Positions 56,001 through 63,858 of a stretch of DNA of 64,000 bases are shown here, piece after piece. A program made the position numbers and the translations under genes. How positions within the stretch are numbered: position 1 is the first letter of the stretch; every line of letters starts with the position of its first letter. Origin of the DNA: Polaromonas sp. (GTDB taxonomy: Bacteria > Pseudomonadota > Gammaproteobacteria > Burkholderiales > Burkholderiaceae_C); NCBI GenBank assembly GCA_013298945.1, contig JAAFJR010000004.1, positions 1-64,000 of the forward strand, in the 5' to 3' direction. The notes beneath the pieces are model-generated. The model did no database searches and was not told where the DNA came from. It worked only from the letters and a program-made list of their open reading frames with translations.

Positions 56001-56697
56001 GCAGATGGAAGAACTGGGCTCTGGCTTTTACCTCGCCATGCACGACTTGGAGATTCGCGGGACTGGTGAAGTGCTGGGCGAAAACCAGTCCGGCAACATG
56101 ATGGAAATCGGTTTCCAGCTCTACAACGAGATGCTGGGCGAGGCTGTGCGCTGTCTCAAAGCGGGTATCGAGCCTGATTTGATGGCACCAACCAATGTGA
56201 CCACAGAAATCAACCTACATTCTCCAGCCTTGCTGCCCGATGATTATTGTGGCGATGTACATCTGCGTCTGAGTTTCTACAAAAAGCTTGCTACGGCCAA
56301 AACAACTGAGCAAATTGACAGCCTGTTAGAAGAAATTGTCGATAGATTTGGCAAACTCCCGCCGCAGGCGCAAACGCTCCTAGACGTTCACCGCCTGCGC
56401 GTGATGGCTAAGCCCTACGGCGTGGTCAAGGTCGATGCGGCCCCGAGTGTCATCAACATCACGTTCAAGCCCAATCCGCCTATCGACCCGATGGCCATCA
56501 TCCACCTCATCCAAAAAAACCGCCACATCAAGCTGACGGGCAACGACAAACTGCGCATAGAACGCGATTTACCCGAAGCCAAAGACCGTGCTTTGATGGT
56601 GCGGGATGTGCTGCGAAGTTTGGGGCAGCCGAAAACAGAAGTAAAGGCGGAGGCAAAAGCAGAGGCGAACACTGGCAAACCAGTAACTCTGCGATAA
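53071..56697 (+). CDS. mfd: Transcription-repair coupling factor Mfd
   Basis: 1208 residues from the ATG at 53071. Releases RNA polymerase stalled at lesions and recruits UvrA. UvrB-like N-terminal domains (LFPDWETLPYDSFSPHQDLISERLATL), RNA-polymerase-interacting CarD-like domain (LNVGDPVVHSAHGIGRYMGL), then RecG-like translocase: Walker A DVGFGKTEVALRAAF, DEEHRFGV, TATPIPRTL and QLRGRVGRSHHQAYAYL. The C-terminal TRCF domain and a short Lys/Glu/Ala tail follow. A slightly unusual DUF-free insert near residues 285-300 (EKSQIDKSQSDKAHSDA) is repetitive and hydrophilic. Confidence 0.97.
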   Translation: MDLPKLSLGKRYTLPRSIGSSDALLLAKLAQRDKAAKRLTAIVTSDATDAQRLMHEIAFFAPEVRLTLFPDWETLPYDSFSPHQDLISERLATLWRISQRDKDSGADVVIVPATTALYRLAPPSFLAGYTFAFKTKQKLDEAKFKAQLTLAGYNHVSQVVSPGEYAVRGGLIDLFPMGSLVPYRVDLFDDEIDSIRTFDPDSQRSLYPVPEVRLLPGREFPMDNEARTKFRSRWRELVEGDPTKSRVYKDIGNGVATAGIEYYLPLFFEETATVFDYIAGNEKSQIDKSQSDKAHSDATVVLHGDLEPAFQRFWQDTKDRYRLVQGDPDRPALPPDTLFLSAEQFYARANDFAQLAIKAAPANASSEASHDDAFVEFAPLPDLSVARGTDEPLAKLKNHLKSTLQRVLILAESDGRRESLLDFLRASNLSVPAFDSLVDFQTSVEKIGIATSGLNVGFSWLSNNIGQGIDLITETELFAAGAVTRRRKKQEQVSDVEALIKDLSELNVGDPVVHSAHGIGRYMGLINLDLGLSKQADGSMANVLSSTVQEFLHLEYADKATLYVPVSQLHHISRYTGVSADEAPLHRLGSPQWEKAKRRAAEQIRDSAAELLNIYARRAAREGHAFRYSPQDYETFANDFGFEETADQRAAIHCVIQDMISPRPMDRLVCGDVGFGKTEVALRAAFIAITGGKQVAILAPTTLLAEQHYQTLVDRFAKWPVKVAEMSRFRSAKEITAAIKGIADGTIDIVVGTHKLLSKDVKFERLGLLIIDEEHRFGVRHKEAMKAMRAEIDVLTLTATPIPRTLGMALEGLRDLSVIATAPQRRLAIKTFVRTESNGVIREAVLRELKRGGQVYFLHNEVDTIQNRKERLEEILPEARIAIAHGQMPERELERVMKDFVAQRYNLLLCSTIIETGIDVPTANTIVMARADKFGLAQLHQLRGRVGRSHHQAYAYLMVPDIEGLTKQAGQRLEAIQQMEELGSGFYLAMHDLEIRGTGEVLGENQSGNMMEIGFQLYNEMLGEAVRCLKAGIEPDLMAPTNVTTEINLHSPALLPDDYCGDVHLRLSFYKKLATAKTTEQIDSLLEEIVDRFGKLPPQAQTLLDVHRLRVMAKPYGVVKVDAAPSVINITFKPNPPIDPMAIIHLIQKNRHIKLTGNDKLRIERDLPEAKDRALMVRDVLRSLGQPKTEVKAEAKAEANTGKPVTLR

Positions 56698-56722
56698 ACC
56701 CTTAAATTCCTCCTAAAATAAG

Positions 56723-56770
56723 CCTCTAGCCAGTATATTTATTGCCTAAGTTGCTATTAAATTTATAGTA
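56723..56770 (+). repeat. GCCGGC-type dispersed element, copy N (intergenic)
   Basis: Forward copy CTCTAGCCAGTATATTTATT, GCC, TAAGTTGCTATTAAATTTATAG between mfd and serB. Confidence 0.87.
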
Positions 56771-56792
56771 AAGAATTATAACTCGTCATCAC

Positions 56793-57518
56793 ATGCAAGC
56801 TACTGAAATCTCCCCCGGCCTCGTCATCCAAGGTTTTACGCCCCCTTTGAATCTGAACAACTTCAAACTCATCGCCTTCGACATGGATTCAACGTTGATC
56901 AACATTGAATGTATTGACGAAATCGCCGATGCTGCAGGGCGCAAGGCTGAGGTTGCAGCGATTACTGAGGCCGCTATGCGGGGCGAGATTACGGACTTTA
57001 AAGACAGTTTGCGTCGGCGGCTGGCATTGTTGCAGGGCGTGAGCGTGGCGAGTATGGAGGCGGTTTATGCGCAGCGGCTGCAGATCAACCCAGGTGCAAA
57101 GGTGCTGATTGACGCTTGCAAGGCTGCGGGAATGAAGGTGCTTCTAGTCAGTGGTGGGTTCACGTTTTTTGCGGATCGGGTGCAAGAGACTTTGGGCATT
57201 GACTACGTGAAAGCCAATGTTTTAAAGGTCAAAGACGGCAAATTAACGGGCAAGCTGTTGATGCAACCATGGGGTGAGATTTGCGATGGTGAAGAAAAAC
57301 GCCGCACTGTGGCATCTGTATGTGCAGATCTGGGCGTCACACCTGCGCAAGCGATTGCCATGGGCGATGGTGCAAATGATTTGCCGATGATGAAGCTGTG
57401 TGAAGAAGCGGGTGGCTTGTCTGTGGCGTACCACGCTAAACCTAAAGTTCGCGCTCAAGCGATGGTGGCTATCAACAGTGGCGGTCTAGACAGGCTTTTA
57501 GATGTCTTGAGTCAATAA
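56793..57518 (+). CDS. serB: Phosphoserine phosphatase
   Basis: HAD-superfamily enzyme, last step of serine biosynthesis. 241 residues. Nucleophile Asp30 and general acid Asp32 in FDMDSTLINIECIDEIADAAG; motif II Ser in VLLVSGGFTFFADRV; motif III/IV AIAMGDGANDLPMMKLC. No ACT domain. Follows mfd after a dispersed element; starts about 20 bases beyond it. Confidence 0.95.
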   Translation: MQATEISPGLVIQGFTPPLNLNNFKLIAFDMDSTLINIECIDEIADAAGRKAEVAAITEAAMRGEITDFKDSLRRRLALLQGVSVASMEAVYAQRLQINPGAKVLIDACKAAGMKVLLVSGGFTFFADRVQETLGIDYVKANVLKVKDGKLTGKLLMQPWGEICDGEEKRRTVASVCADLGVTPAQAIAMGDGANDLPMMKLCEEAGGLSVAYHAKPKVRAQAMVAINSGGLDRLLDVLSQ

Positions 57519-57683
57519 TTAGCGTCATTGGGCTACTAATCTTGCCAGCCTTCACCCAAAATTCAGCGAAATTCAGATCTTAAAAATACAATTAGATACA
57601 AGAATAAGCTTGGCTAATATTTGTGCCTCAAGCGACCTAATTTTTGGCTAATTTCGAACTCAACTTTCGCACCCTGCACCCTT

Positions 57684-58496
57684 ATGACTACTTTTAACAA
57701 AACTTTGCTGTCACTGGCAGCTTGCTGTGTTTTTTCCGCTAATGCTTTGACACTCGGTGTCACCGAAGGCGTGACTTACCGCGCCACAGATGCTGAAATT
57801 GAAGCTAAATTTGCGCCGATTGCCAAAGCGATCAGCTTGGCAACCAAGCAACCTGTCACGATCCGAATTATTCCTACCTACAACGCTTTGCGTGATGCCT
57901 TGAAACAAGGTCAGCTGGATGCCGCCTTTATTCATCCTGCGCATGTATCACTTGAGGCCATTAAAACAGGTGCTTATAAATCAGTGGCTTGGACGAACGG
58001 CTTTACAGAATACAAAGTCTCCTTACTCTGCAAAGAGCCTGAGCCGATCAAAAATTGGACAACAGTGAACGGCAAAGGCTTGGTCACACCTGATGCGGAC
58101 TCCATCACCGCCGTCATGACACGCTCTATGCTGCGTGAAAACAAATTGAACTCAGCTACTGACGTGAAGCTGCAAGTGACACGTTTTCAAGATGCCGTGC
58201 CGTTTTATGTAGACAACGGTTTTACAGCATATGGCGCTACTGCATCAGGCGCAGTCATTAAAGCTTGGAAAGACAAAGGTGGTAAAACTTGCGCCCAATC
58301 GCGTGGTATGCCTATCAAACATTGGATTGTTTCCAGCAAAATGAGCGCAGAGCAAGCAGCCGGCGTGCGCGATGCTTTGTTGACCATGGATAAGTCAGAA
58401 TTAGGCGCAAAAGCGCTTGCCGCCTCTGGCTACAAAGGCTTTATCGCCAGCGACACTGAATTGGAAAAAACCCTAACGAATTGGCTGGGACTCTAA
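57684..58496 (+). CDS. PhnD-like periplasmic binding protein
   Basis: 270 residues from the ATG at 57684, which gives a clean signal peptide (TTFNKTLLSLAACCVFSANA). It matches the phosphate/phosphite/phosphonate-binding PhnD family (PF12974): YRATDAEIEAKFAPIAKAISLATKQPVTIRIIPTYNALRDALKQGQLDAAFIHPAHVSLEAI. No phnC or phnE transporter genes are beside it. The next gene, 65 bases on, encodes a class V aminotransferase, a family that includes 2-aminoethylphosphonate transaminase; a phosphonate link is possible but unproven. Confidence 0.85.
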   Translation: MTTFNKTLLSLAACCVFSANALTLGVTEGVTYRATDAEIEAKFAPIAKAISLATKQPVTIRIIPTYNALRDALKQGQLDAAFIHPAHVSLEAIKTGAYKSVAWTNGFTEYKVSLLCKEPEPIKNWTTVNGKGLVTPDADSITAVMTRSMLRENKLNSATDVKLQVTRFQDAVPFYVDNGFTAYGATASGAVIKAWKDKGGKTCAQSRGMPIKHWIVSSKMSAEQAAGVRDALLTMDKSELGAKALAASGYKGFIASDTELEKTLTNWLGL

Positions 58497-58561
58497 AACT
58501 ACTAAAACGCAGGCAGCAAACCTGATATATTGATGTTTTAAAAATACATCGGGAGCGAAAT

Positions 58562-59722
58562 TTGTCTAGTCTTTTTCAAAATGTCGACGCCAATGGGCTA
58601 TTAGAGTATTCTGTGGTTTACACCGACAGGGCACTTAACCACATGTCGCAAAATTTTCAGGTGGTGATGCGTGATGTGTCGTCTATCCTGAAAGAGGTTT
58701 ACAACGCCAAATCTGCCTGCGTCGTTCCAGGCAGCGGCACCTATGGCATGGAAGCTGTAGCAAGACAATTTGCTTCGGGCAAAAACGTGATGGTTCTGCG
58801 CAATGGCTGGTTCAGCTACCGCTGGACGCAGATTTTTGAGATGGGCAGCATTCCGGCCAAAGAAACCGTTCTCAAAGCGCGACGCCAAGGTACGGATAAA
58901 CAATCGCCTTTTGCGCCTATGCCGATTGAAGAAGTTGTCTCCGCGATTTTGAGAGAAAAACCTGAAGTCTTTTTTGCACCACATGTTGAAACATCGTGTG
59001 GTGTGATTTTGCCAACTGCTTACATGCGTGCCGTAGCCGATGCTGTGCATAGCGTTGGCGGCATTTTTGTGCTGGATTGCATAGCGTCTGGTACGATTTG
59101 GGTGGATATGGTTGAAGCAGGTGTGGACGTGATTGTCAGCGCCCCACAAAAAGGCTGGAGCGGCTCGCCTTGCTGTGCTTTGATAGCGATGAGCGAATTG
59201 GCTCGTACCCGCATTGATTCAACCACCAGCACCAGCTATGCTTGCGATTTGAAAAAATGGCTCAGCATCATGGAAACGTATGAAGGCGGCGGCCACGCCT
59301 ATCACACCACCATGCCAACCGATGCATTGCGCCGCGTCCGTGACACCATGTTGGAAACCAAAACTTATGGCTTTGCCAAGGTCAAAGCCGAACAACAAAA
59401 ACTCGGCGATGACGTGCGCGCCATGTTCAAAAGCCGTGGCATCAAGAGCGTTGCTGCGGCAGGCTTTGAAGCACCAGGAGTCGTGGTCAGCTACACAGAA
59501 GATGCAGGCATGCAATCCAGCAAAAAATTCTTAGCCGTTGGCTTGCAAACTGCTGCTGGCGTGCCTTTGATGTGTGACGAGGGCGCAGACTTCCAAACCT
59601 TCCGTATCGGTTTGTTTGGTTTGGACAAGCTGCACAACATCGACCGCAGTGTGAAATCGCTCAGTGATGCTTTGGACAAGGTTTTAGAACCTGCTGTTGA
59701 AGAAATTGCTGTTCCCGCCTAA
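58562..59722 (+). CDS. Class V PLP-dependent aminotransferase
   Basis: 386 residues from a TTG start preceded by GGGAG six or seven bases upstream. Fold-type I aminotransferase: VPGSGTYGMEAVARQF, FFAPHVETSCGVILP, FVLDCIASGTIWVDMVEAGVDVIVSAPQKGWSGSPCCAL with the PLP lysine in PQKGWSG. This group includes alanine-glyoxylate, serine-glyoxylate and 2-aminoethylphosphonate transaminases; the exact substrate is not clear. Probably co-transcribed with the PhnD-like gene. Ends in a short Glu/Ala tail. Confidence 0.87.
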   Translation: MSSLFQNVDANGLLEYSVVYTDRALNHMSQNFQVVMRDVSSILKEVYNAKSACVVPGSGTYGMEAVARQFASGKNVMVLRNGWFSYRWTQIFEMGSIPAKETVLKARRQGTDKQSPFAPMPIEEVVSAILREKPEVFFAPHVETSCGVILPTAYMRAVADAVHSVGGIFVLDCIASGTIWVDMVEAGVDVIVSAPQKGWSGSPCCALIAMSELARTRIDSTTSTSYACDLKKWLSIMETYEGGGHAYHTTMPTDALRRVRDTMLETKTYGFAKVKAEQQKLGDDVRAMFKSRGIKSVAAAGFEAPGVVVSYTEDAGMQSSKKFLAVGLQTAAGVPLMCDEGADFQTFRIGLFGLDKLHNIDRSVKSLSDALDKVLEPAVEEIAVPA

Positions 59723-59740
59723 GTTTACTTAATGGTGCTT

Positions 59741-59767
59741 GTGGATTCCCGCATTCGCGGGAACGAC
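59741..59767. repeat. dRS3-like inverted repeat (intergenic)
   Basis: GTGGATTCCCGCATTCGCGG plus GAACGAC: stem ATTCCCGC/GCGGGAA. It sits between the convergent aminotransferase and PhoD genes and could act as their shared transcript end, although no T-run follows. Confidence 0.8.
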
Positions 59768-59771
59768 AGCC

Positions 59772-61424
59772 TTAAACTTTCTCAATCATCACCCTGCCCG
59801 CTGGCACCACAAACTGTGCCAATGTACTGGGCGTTGTTGTTTTCGATCGAACATCATCTACCACACGCAGAGATGTGGTTAACTGCTTAGCTGTAAATTC
59901 AACGATACCATAGCCCCTGCGTTTGGCATCTGCAAACACAAAATGCAGGTTTTCCGCCAACCGTTCAGACGTTTTCTCTACCGCAGCACTGCCTGCGGGT
60001 GACGTGATACTGGTTCCGCAAAACTCAACGCCAACAGCAGGCGCAGTTTGTGCTGAAACTGTTTGGGAATAATCCGCCTTCAAGTAACCCACCCAGTTTT
60101 CATGCACATCGCCACCCAGCATCACGGGGTTGCTGACCGCGTTTTTCTGCAAAGCATCCGTCAAACGCTGCCGTGCAGGTGCGTAGCCGTCCCAGCCGTC
60201 GTTGAAAAAGCCCTGCTCTTTGCTGGGGTTGTTGTCGCGTGCGCCAAACAGGGTCGACTGCGCCATCACGTTCCAAGTTGCGCCCCTTTGTTTAGAAGCG
60301 GCTAATTCCGTCGCCAACCAAGCCTCTTGCTGCGCACCTAAAAGCGTGCGTTTCGGGTCTAGCCAATCAGAGCATTTAGCGGGATTGACCACACTGGAGC
60401 CTAATTTTCCGTCTTTGGAGCAGAGTTGTTTATCGCGGTACTGGCGGGTGTCTAGCATGTAAAACGAGGCCAATTGCCCAATATCTACGCGCTGATAAAT
60501 ACGCAATTCAGATCCTGACACCAAGCCTGACAAGCTTTTGGTCAATGCAGACACCCGAATCGGCATGTTCTCGTAATACGCTTGGTAAGCCGCCGCGCGG
60601 CGGGCAGCAAAGTCTGCCGCATTGGAGAAAATATCGGCAAATCCACTGTTTCCGCCCGTCAAGCCCGCGTAGTCGTTTTGCACCTCGTGGTCATCCCACG
60701 TCAGCAACCACGGGCAGGCAGCGTGCATGGCTTGTAAATCGGCGTCACTTTTGTACTGGGCATAGCGGTTGCGGTAGTCGTCTAAAGTCAACACAAAACC
60801 CAAACTGGATGTTGCGCTGGGCACGCGCACGGCTGACACGGGGTTACCTGGATATTCATAGATGTAATCGCCCAAAAACAGCACGGCATCAGGCTTTTCA
60901 GCCAGCATGTGTTTGTAAGCAGTGAAATAGCCCGCCTCCCAGCGTTGGCACGATGCGTAGGTGATTTTCAACTTCTCGACTGGCACGCCAGCTTTAGCAA
61001 AAGTGCGTGTTTTACCAACGCCGCTAACCGCATCGCCCACCATGAAACGATAAAAATACCATCGGTTGGGCTGTAAATTTTGCAACTCCACATGCACAGA
61101 ATGCCCCAAATCTGCCGTCGCCAGATGCTGCCCACTTTGCGTGATGCGGGTGAATTTATCGTCTTCTGCCACTTCCCAACGCACGGTGACAGGTCGGCTG
61201 TCTAAGCTAATCTCAACCAGTCGCGTCCACAGCACCACCGAATCGTGCGTGGGCGAACCGCTCGCAACGCCTAGTGAGAACGGATTTGTCTGAAATTTGC
61301 GCGGTGTATCCGTTTGAGCCCACACGCTGCGAGGCAGCGACAAAGTTACTGCTGCGGCTGCCGCCAAGCCTGCAAGTTGTAAAAAATGTCTGCGCTTTGA
61401 AAATGGGTGAAACAAAATAGCCAT
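59772..61424 (-). CDS. phoD: PhoD-like alkaline phosphatase / phosphodiesterase
   Basis: 550 residues from the ATG at 61424. Twin-arginine signal (SKRRHFLQLAGLAAAAAVTLSLPRSVWAQ), so exported folded. N-terminal fibronectin-like domain, then the metal-binding segments typical of PhoD (ITYASCQRWEAGYFTAYKHM, AVLFLGDYIYEYPG, LTWDDHEVQNDY, VMLGGDVHENW). PhoD enzymes use iron and calcium to release phosphate from monoesters and diesters. No pho box was identified upstream. Divergent from the dienelactone hydrolase gene. Confidence 0.9.
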   Translation of the reverse strand: MAILFHPFSKRRHFLQLAGLAAAAAVTLSLPRSVWAQTDTPRKFQTNPFSLGVASGSPTHDSVVLWTRLVEISLDSRPVTVRWEVAEDDKFTRITQSGQHLATADLGHSVHVELQNLQPNRWYFYRFMVGDAVSGVGKTRTFAKAGVPVEKLKITYASCQRWEAGYFTAYKHMLAEKPDAVLFLGDYIYEYPGNPVSAVRVPSATSSLGFVLTLDDYRNRYAQYKSDADLQAMHAACPWLLTWDDHEVQNDYAGLTGGNSGFADIFSNAADFAARRAAAYQAYYENMPIRVSALTKSLSGLVSGSELRIYQRVDIGQLASFYMLDTRQYRDKQLCSKDGKLGSSVVNPAKCSDWLDPKRTLLGAQQEAWLATELAASKQRGATWNVMAQSTLFGARDNNPSKEQGFFNDGWDGYAPARQRLTDALQKNAVSNPVMLGGDVHENWVGYLKADYSQTVSAQTAPAVGVEFCGTSITSPAGSAAVEKTSERLAENLHFVFADAKRRGYGIVEFTAKQLTTSLRVVDDVRSKTTTPSTLAQFVVPAGRVMIEKV

Positions 61425-61502
61425 ACCGACAGCATAGCCTTTAACGCGCTTCTTTTTCCTTTCAACAAATATCGCTATGCTCAAATTTTTTGGAGAAAAA
61501 AG

Positions 61503-62405
61503 ATGGCACTGAAACAAAGACTCACCTCGCAAGACTTCGACCAAGAACTGCTGATTTTGTTTGACGCCTACGTGCACGGCGGCATTGACAGACGTGGATT
61601 CCTCGAAGGCGCAGCCAAATTTGCCACTGCGGGAACAACCGCCGCGATGTTGTTAACCGCGTTGAGTCCCAACTTTGCCGCAGCGCAAGTTGTGCCCAAA
61701 GACGATAAACGCATCATCACTGAAACAGTAGAAGTGAAATCTCCAGACGGCTCAGGCAGCATCAAAGGTCTGCTCGCCCGCCCCGTCAGCGCAGGAACCA
61801 ACAAATTGCCCGCCATTTTGGTCATCCACGAAAACCGTGGCTTGAACCCGCATATTGAAGATATCGCCCGCCGCTTGGCGGTTGACGGCTACATGGCTTT
61901 CGCCCCAGACGCCCTCACCCACTTAGGCGGCTACCCTGGTGATGAAGACAAAGCCCGAGAGCTCTTCCCCAAGCTAGACCAAAAGAAAATCATCGAGGAC
62001 TTCATGGCCAGCGCCGCTTGGCTACGCACTCGCGCGGACGCGACAGGCAAGCTTGGCGTGACCGGTTTTTGCTACGGTGGCGGTATTTCGCACACCTTGG
62101 CAACGCGAATTCCAGATTTGAACGCCTCAGTCCCCTTCTACGGCAACCACCCTGCTGCTGAGAACGCCGCCAAAGTCAAAGCGCCTTTACTGATTCATTT
62201 TGCAGGCATAGACGACCGCATCAACGCCGCTTGGCCCACTTATGAAGCCGCCCTCAAAGCCGCCAACGTGCCGCACACCGCCCATATTTACGCGGGTACG
62301 CAGCACGGCTTCAACAACGATACCACGCCACGGTTTGACGCGGCAGCGGCCAAATTGGCTTGGGAACGGACGATGGCGTTTTTTGAAAAATACGTGAAAG
62401 CATAA
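61503..62405 (+). CDS. Dienelactone hydrolase family protein, exported
   Basis: 300 residues from the ATG at 61503 with GGAG about 6 bases upstream. An N-terminal twin-arginine-like segment (DRRGFLEGAAKFATAGTTAAMLL) lies after about 30 residues. Alpha/beta hydrolase with catalytic Cys in GFCYGGG, Asp in AGIDDRIN and His in GTQHGFNND, the Cys-Asp-His triad of dienelactone hydrolases. Substrate unknown. Confidence 0.88.
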   Translation: MALKQRLTSQDFDQELLILFDAYVHGGIDRRGFLEGAAKFATAGTTAAMLLTALSPNFAAAQVVPKDDKRIITETVEVKSPDGSGSIKGLLARPVSAGTNKLPAILVIHENRGLNPHIEDIARRLAVDGYMAFAPDALTHLGGYPGDEDKARELFPKLDQKKIIEDFMASAAWLRTRADATGKLGVTGFCYGGGISHTLATRIPDLNASVPFYGNHPAAENAAKVKAPLLIHFAGIDDRINAAWPTYEAALKAANVPHTAHIYAGTQHGFNNDTTPRFDAAAAKLAWERTMAFFEKYVKA

Positions 62406-62436
62406 AGCTTAAATAAGGGCGATTTTTATTAATAAT

Positions 62437-62480
62437 GCTATAAATTTCATAGCTCCATATGCAAAAAAAATCTGGCTGCC
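62437..62480 (-). repeat. Possible degenerate GCCGGC-type element, copy O (intergenic)
   Basis: GCTATAAATTTCATAGC followed by TGCAAAAAAAATC and TGGCTGCC resembles the reverse element with a one-base deletion. It lies between convergent genes, downstream of the hydrolase stop. Confidence 0.45.
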
Positions 62481-62558
62481 GCCATAATCTTATAATATAT
62501 GAACTACATATCAACGCGATAGGCTCATGTTTCTGATTTAGGATAGACAACACTCAGG

Positions 62559-63233
62559 TCAATATTTATCCATAGATGCACTACTGGACATGGCCGGCAA
62601 GCCCAACAGTGCACGCCTCAAATCTGGTTTTTTTGCACCTTCATCCAACCAAATTGCGAAAAAGGCGTCGCCAAAAGCCGGATCGTTGATTTCTGAAATC
62701 AGCTTGCCGTTAAAGAAAAACCGTGTTCCGATCTTAGGCACATAAACGCCTGTCAACCTGTCGCCAGATTTAACAGACGGAAAAAATTTGGTCATGTCTG
62801 TCGTCCAAGTTTTTCGCTGTACGTCCGTCAGACGCTTCAACCGTACCATTTCTAGCAATGAAACGTTGACGATGTCATCCGAAGTTAACGTCGTGTTGTA
62901 AACAATTTCAAGTGCAAAAAGCGATTTGTTTTGCAAAGGGCTAGCGCTGGACGCAGCTGCCAACCACAGCGTCGCATCGTAAGCTTTAAAGCCCAAAAAC
63001 CGTAAAGCGCCACTACCCTGCATACGCCAAGCCGACAAGCCACCACCAAACGCATTCAGTTCATCTGGCACCGTCGCTGCAGTCAATGCTGCTGCCGATT
63101 TGGCAGTTTTTGATACCAGTGGCGCGGTTGCAGCGGTTGTTTGCGACCAAGCAGTGAATGGCATGAAAGACAAGACAAGCGTAACAGCGTTTAAGCATGC
63201 TACGGTTTTCAATGTGTACGGAAGTTTGTTCAT
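62559..63233 (-). CDS. Chalcone-isomerase-like exported protein
   Basis: 224 residues. Signal peptide (TVACLNAVTLVLSFMPFTAWSQ), then a chalcone-isomerase-like domain (PF16036-type): GSGALRFLGFKAYDATLWLA, LEIVYNTTLTSDDIVNVSLLEMVRLKRL, RLTGVYVPKIGTRFFFNGKLISEINDPAFGDAFFAIWLDE. Bacterial members are periplasmic and of unknown function; flavonoid isomerase activity should not be assumed. Confidence 0.87.
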   Translation of the reverse strand: MNKLPYTLKTVACLNAVTLVLSFMPFTAWSQTTAATAPLVSKTAKSAAALTAATVPDELNAFGGGLSAWRMQGSGALRFLGFKAYDATLWLAAASSASPLQNKSLFALEIVYNTTLTSDDIVNVSLLEMVRLKRLTDVQRKTWTTDMTKFFPSVKSGDRLTGVYVPKIGTRFFFNGKLISEINDPAFGDAFFAIWLDEGAKKPDLRRALLGLPAMSSSASMDKY

Positions 63234-63360
63234 ATTAATCTCGACAAATATGCTTAGGAATAATTACTCATCAGTCTAATTATATCCGCATCAGTAATAA
63301 ATTCAAAAACACCCTTTGTTATAGTGAAATTTTCATTTGCAACGCTGTAACATTCAGAAT

Positions 63361-63858
63361 ATGTTTTTTTGTATTCGCGCTTTTGAATCCACCGACTGGC
63401 CAGCCCTCTGGCTTATCCTGCAAACCACTTTCGCAGCGGGCGATACCTACACCTTCTCCCCCCAAAGCTCCGAAGCAGAGATCCACAAAGCGTGGGTTGA
63501 GCTGCCCGCTGCAACGTTTGTAGCGACCAGTGAAGCTGGCGACATTGTCGGCACCTACTTCATCAAACCCAACCAGCCCGGCTTGGGTGCGCATGTGTGT
63601 AATTGCGGCTATGTCGTCTCAAAGTCAGCCCAAGGCCAAGGCATTGCCGCGCAAATGTGTGAGCATTCGCAAAAACTGGCGGTCGAAATGGGCTTCAGAG
63701 CGATGCAATTCAACTTTGTCGTTTCAACCAACACAGGCGCGGTGCGGCTGTGGCAAAAGCTGGGGTTTGAGATTGTCGGCACGCTGCCAGGGGTGTTTCA
63801 GCACCAGAAACTGGGGTTTGTGGATGCGTATGTGATGTTTAAGAGTTTGATCGATTAG
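63361..63858 (+). CDS. GNAT-family N-acetyltransferase
   Basis: 165 residues from the ATG at 63361 (an upstream TTG at 63337 is possible). GNAT features are IRAFESTDWPALWLILQTTF at the start, the acetyl-CoA loop VVSKSAQGQGIAAQMCEH and FVVSTNTGAVRLWQKLGFEIVGTLPG. Acceptor unknown. Its last 20 bases overlap the convergent DUF3820 fragment. Confidence 0.88.
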   Translation: MFFCIRAFESTDWPALWLILQTTFAAGDTYTFSPQSSEAEIHKAWVELPAATFVATSEAGDIVGTYFIKPNQPGLGAHVCNCGYVVSKSAQGQGIAAQMCEHSQKLAVEMGFRAMQFNFVVSTNTGAVRLWQKLGFEIVGTLPGVFQHQKLGFVDAYVMFKSLID

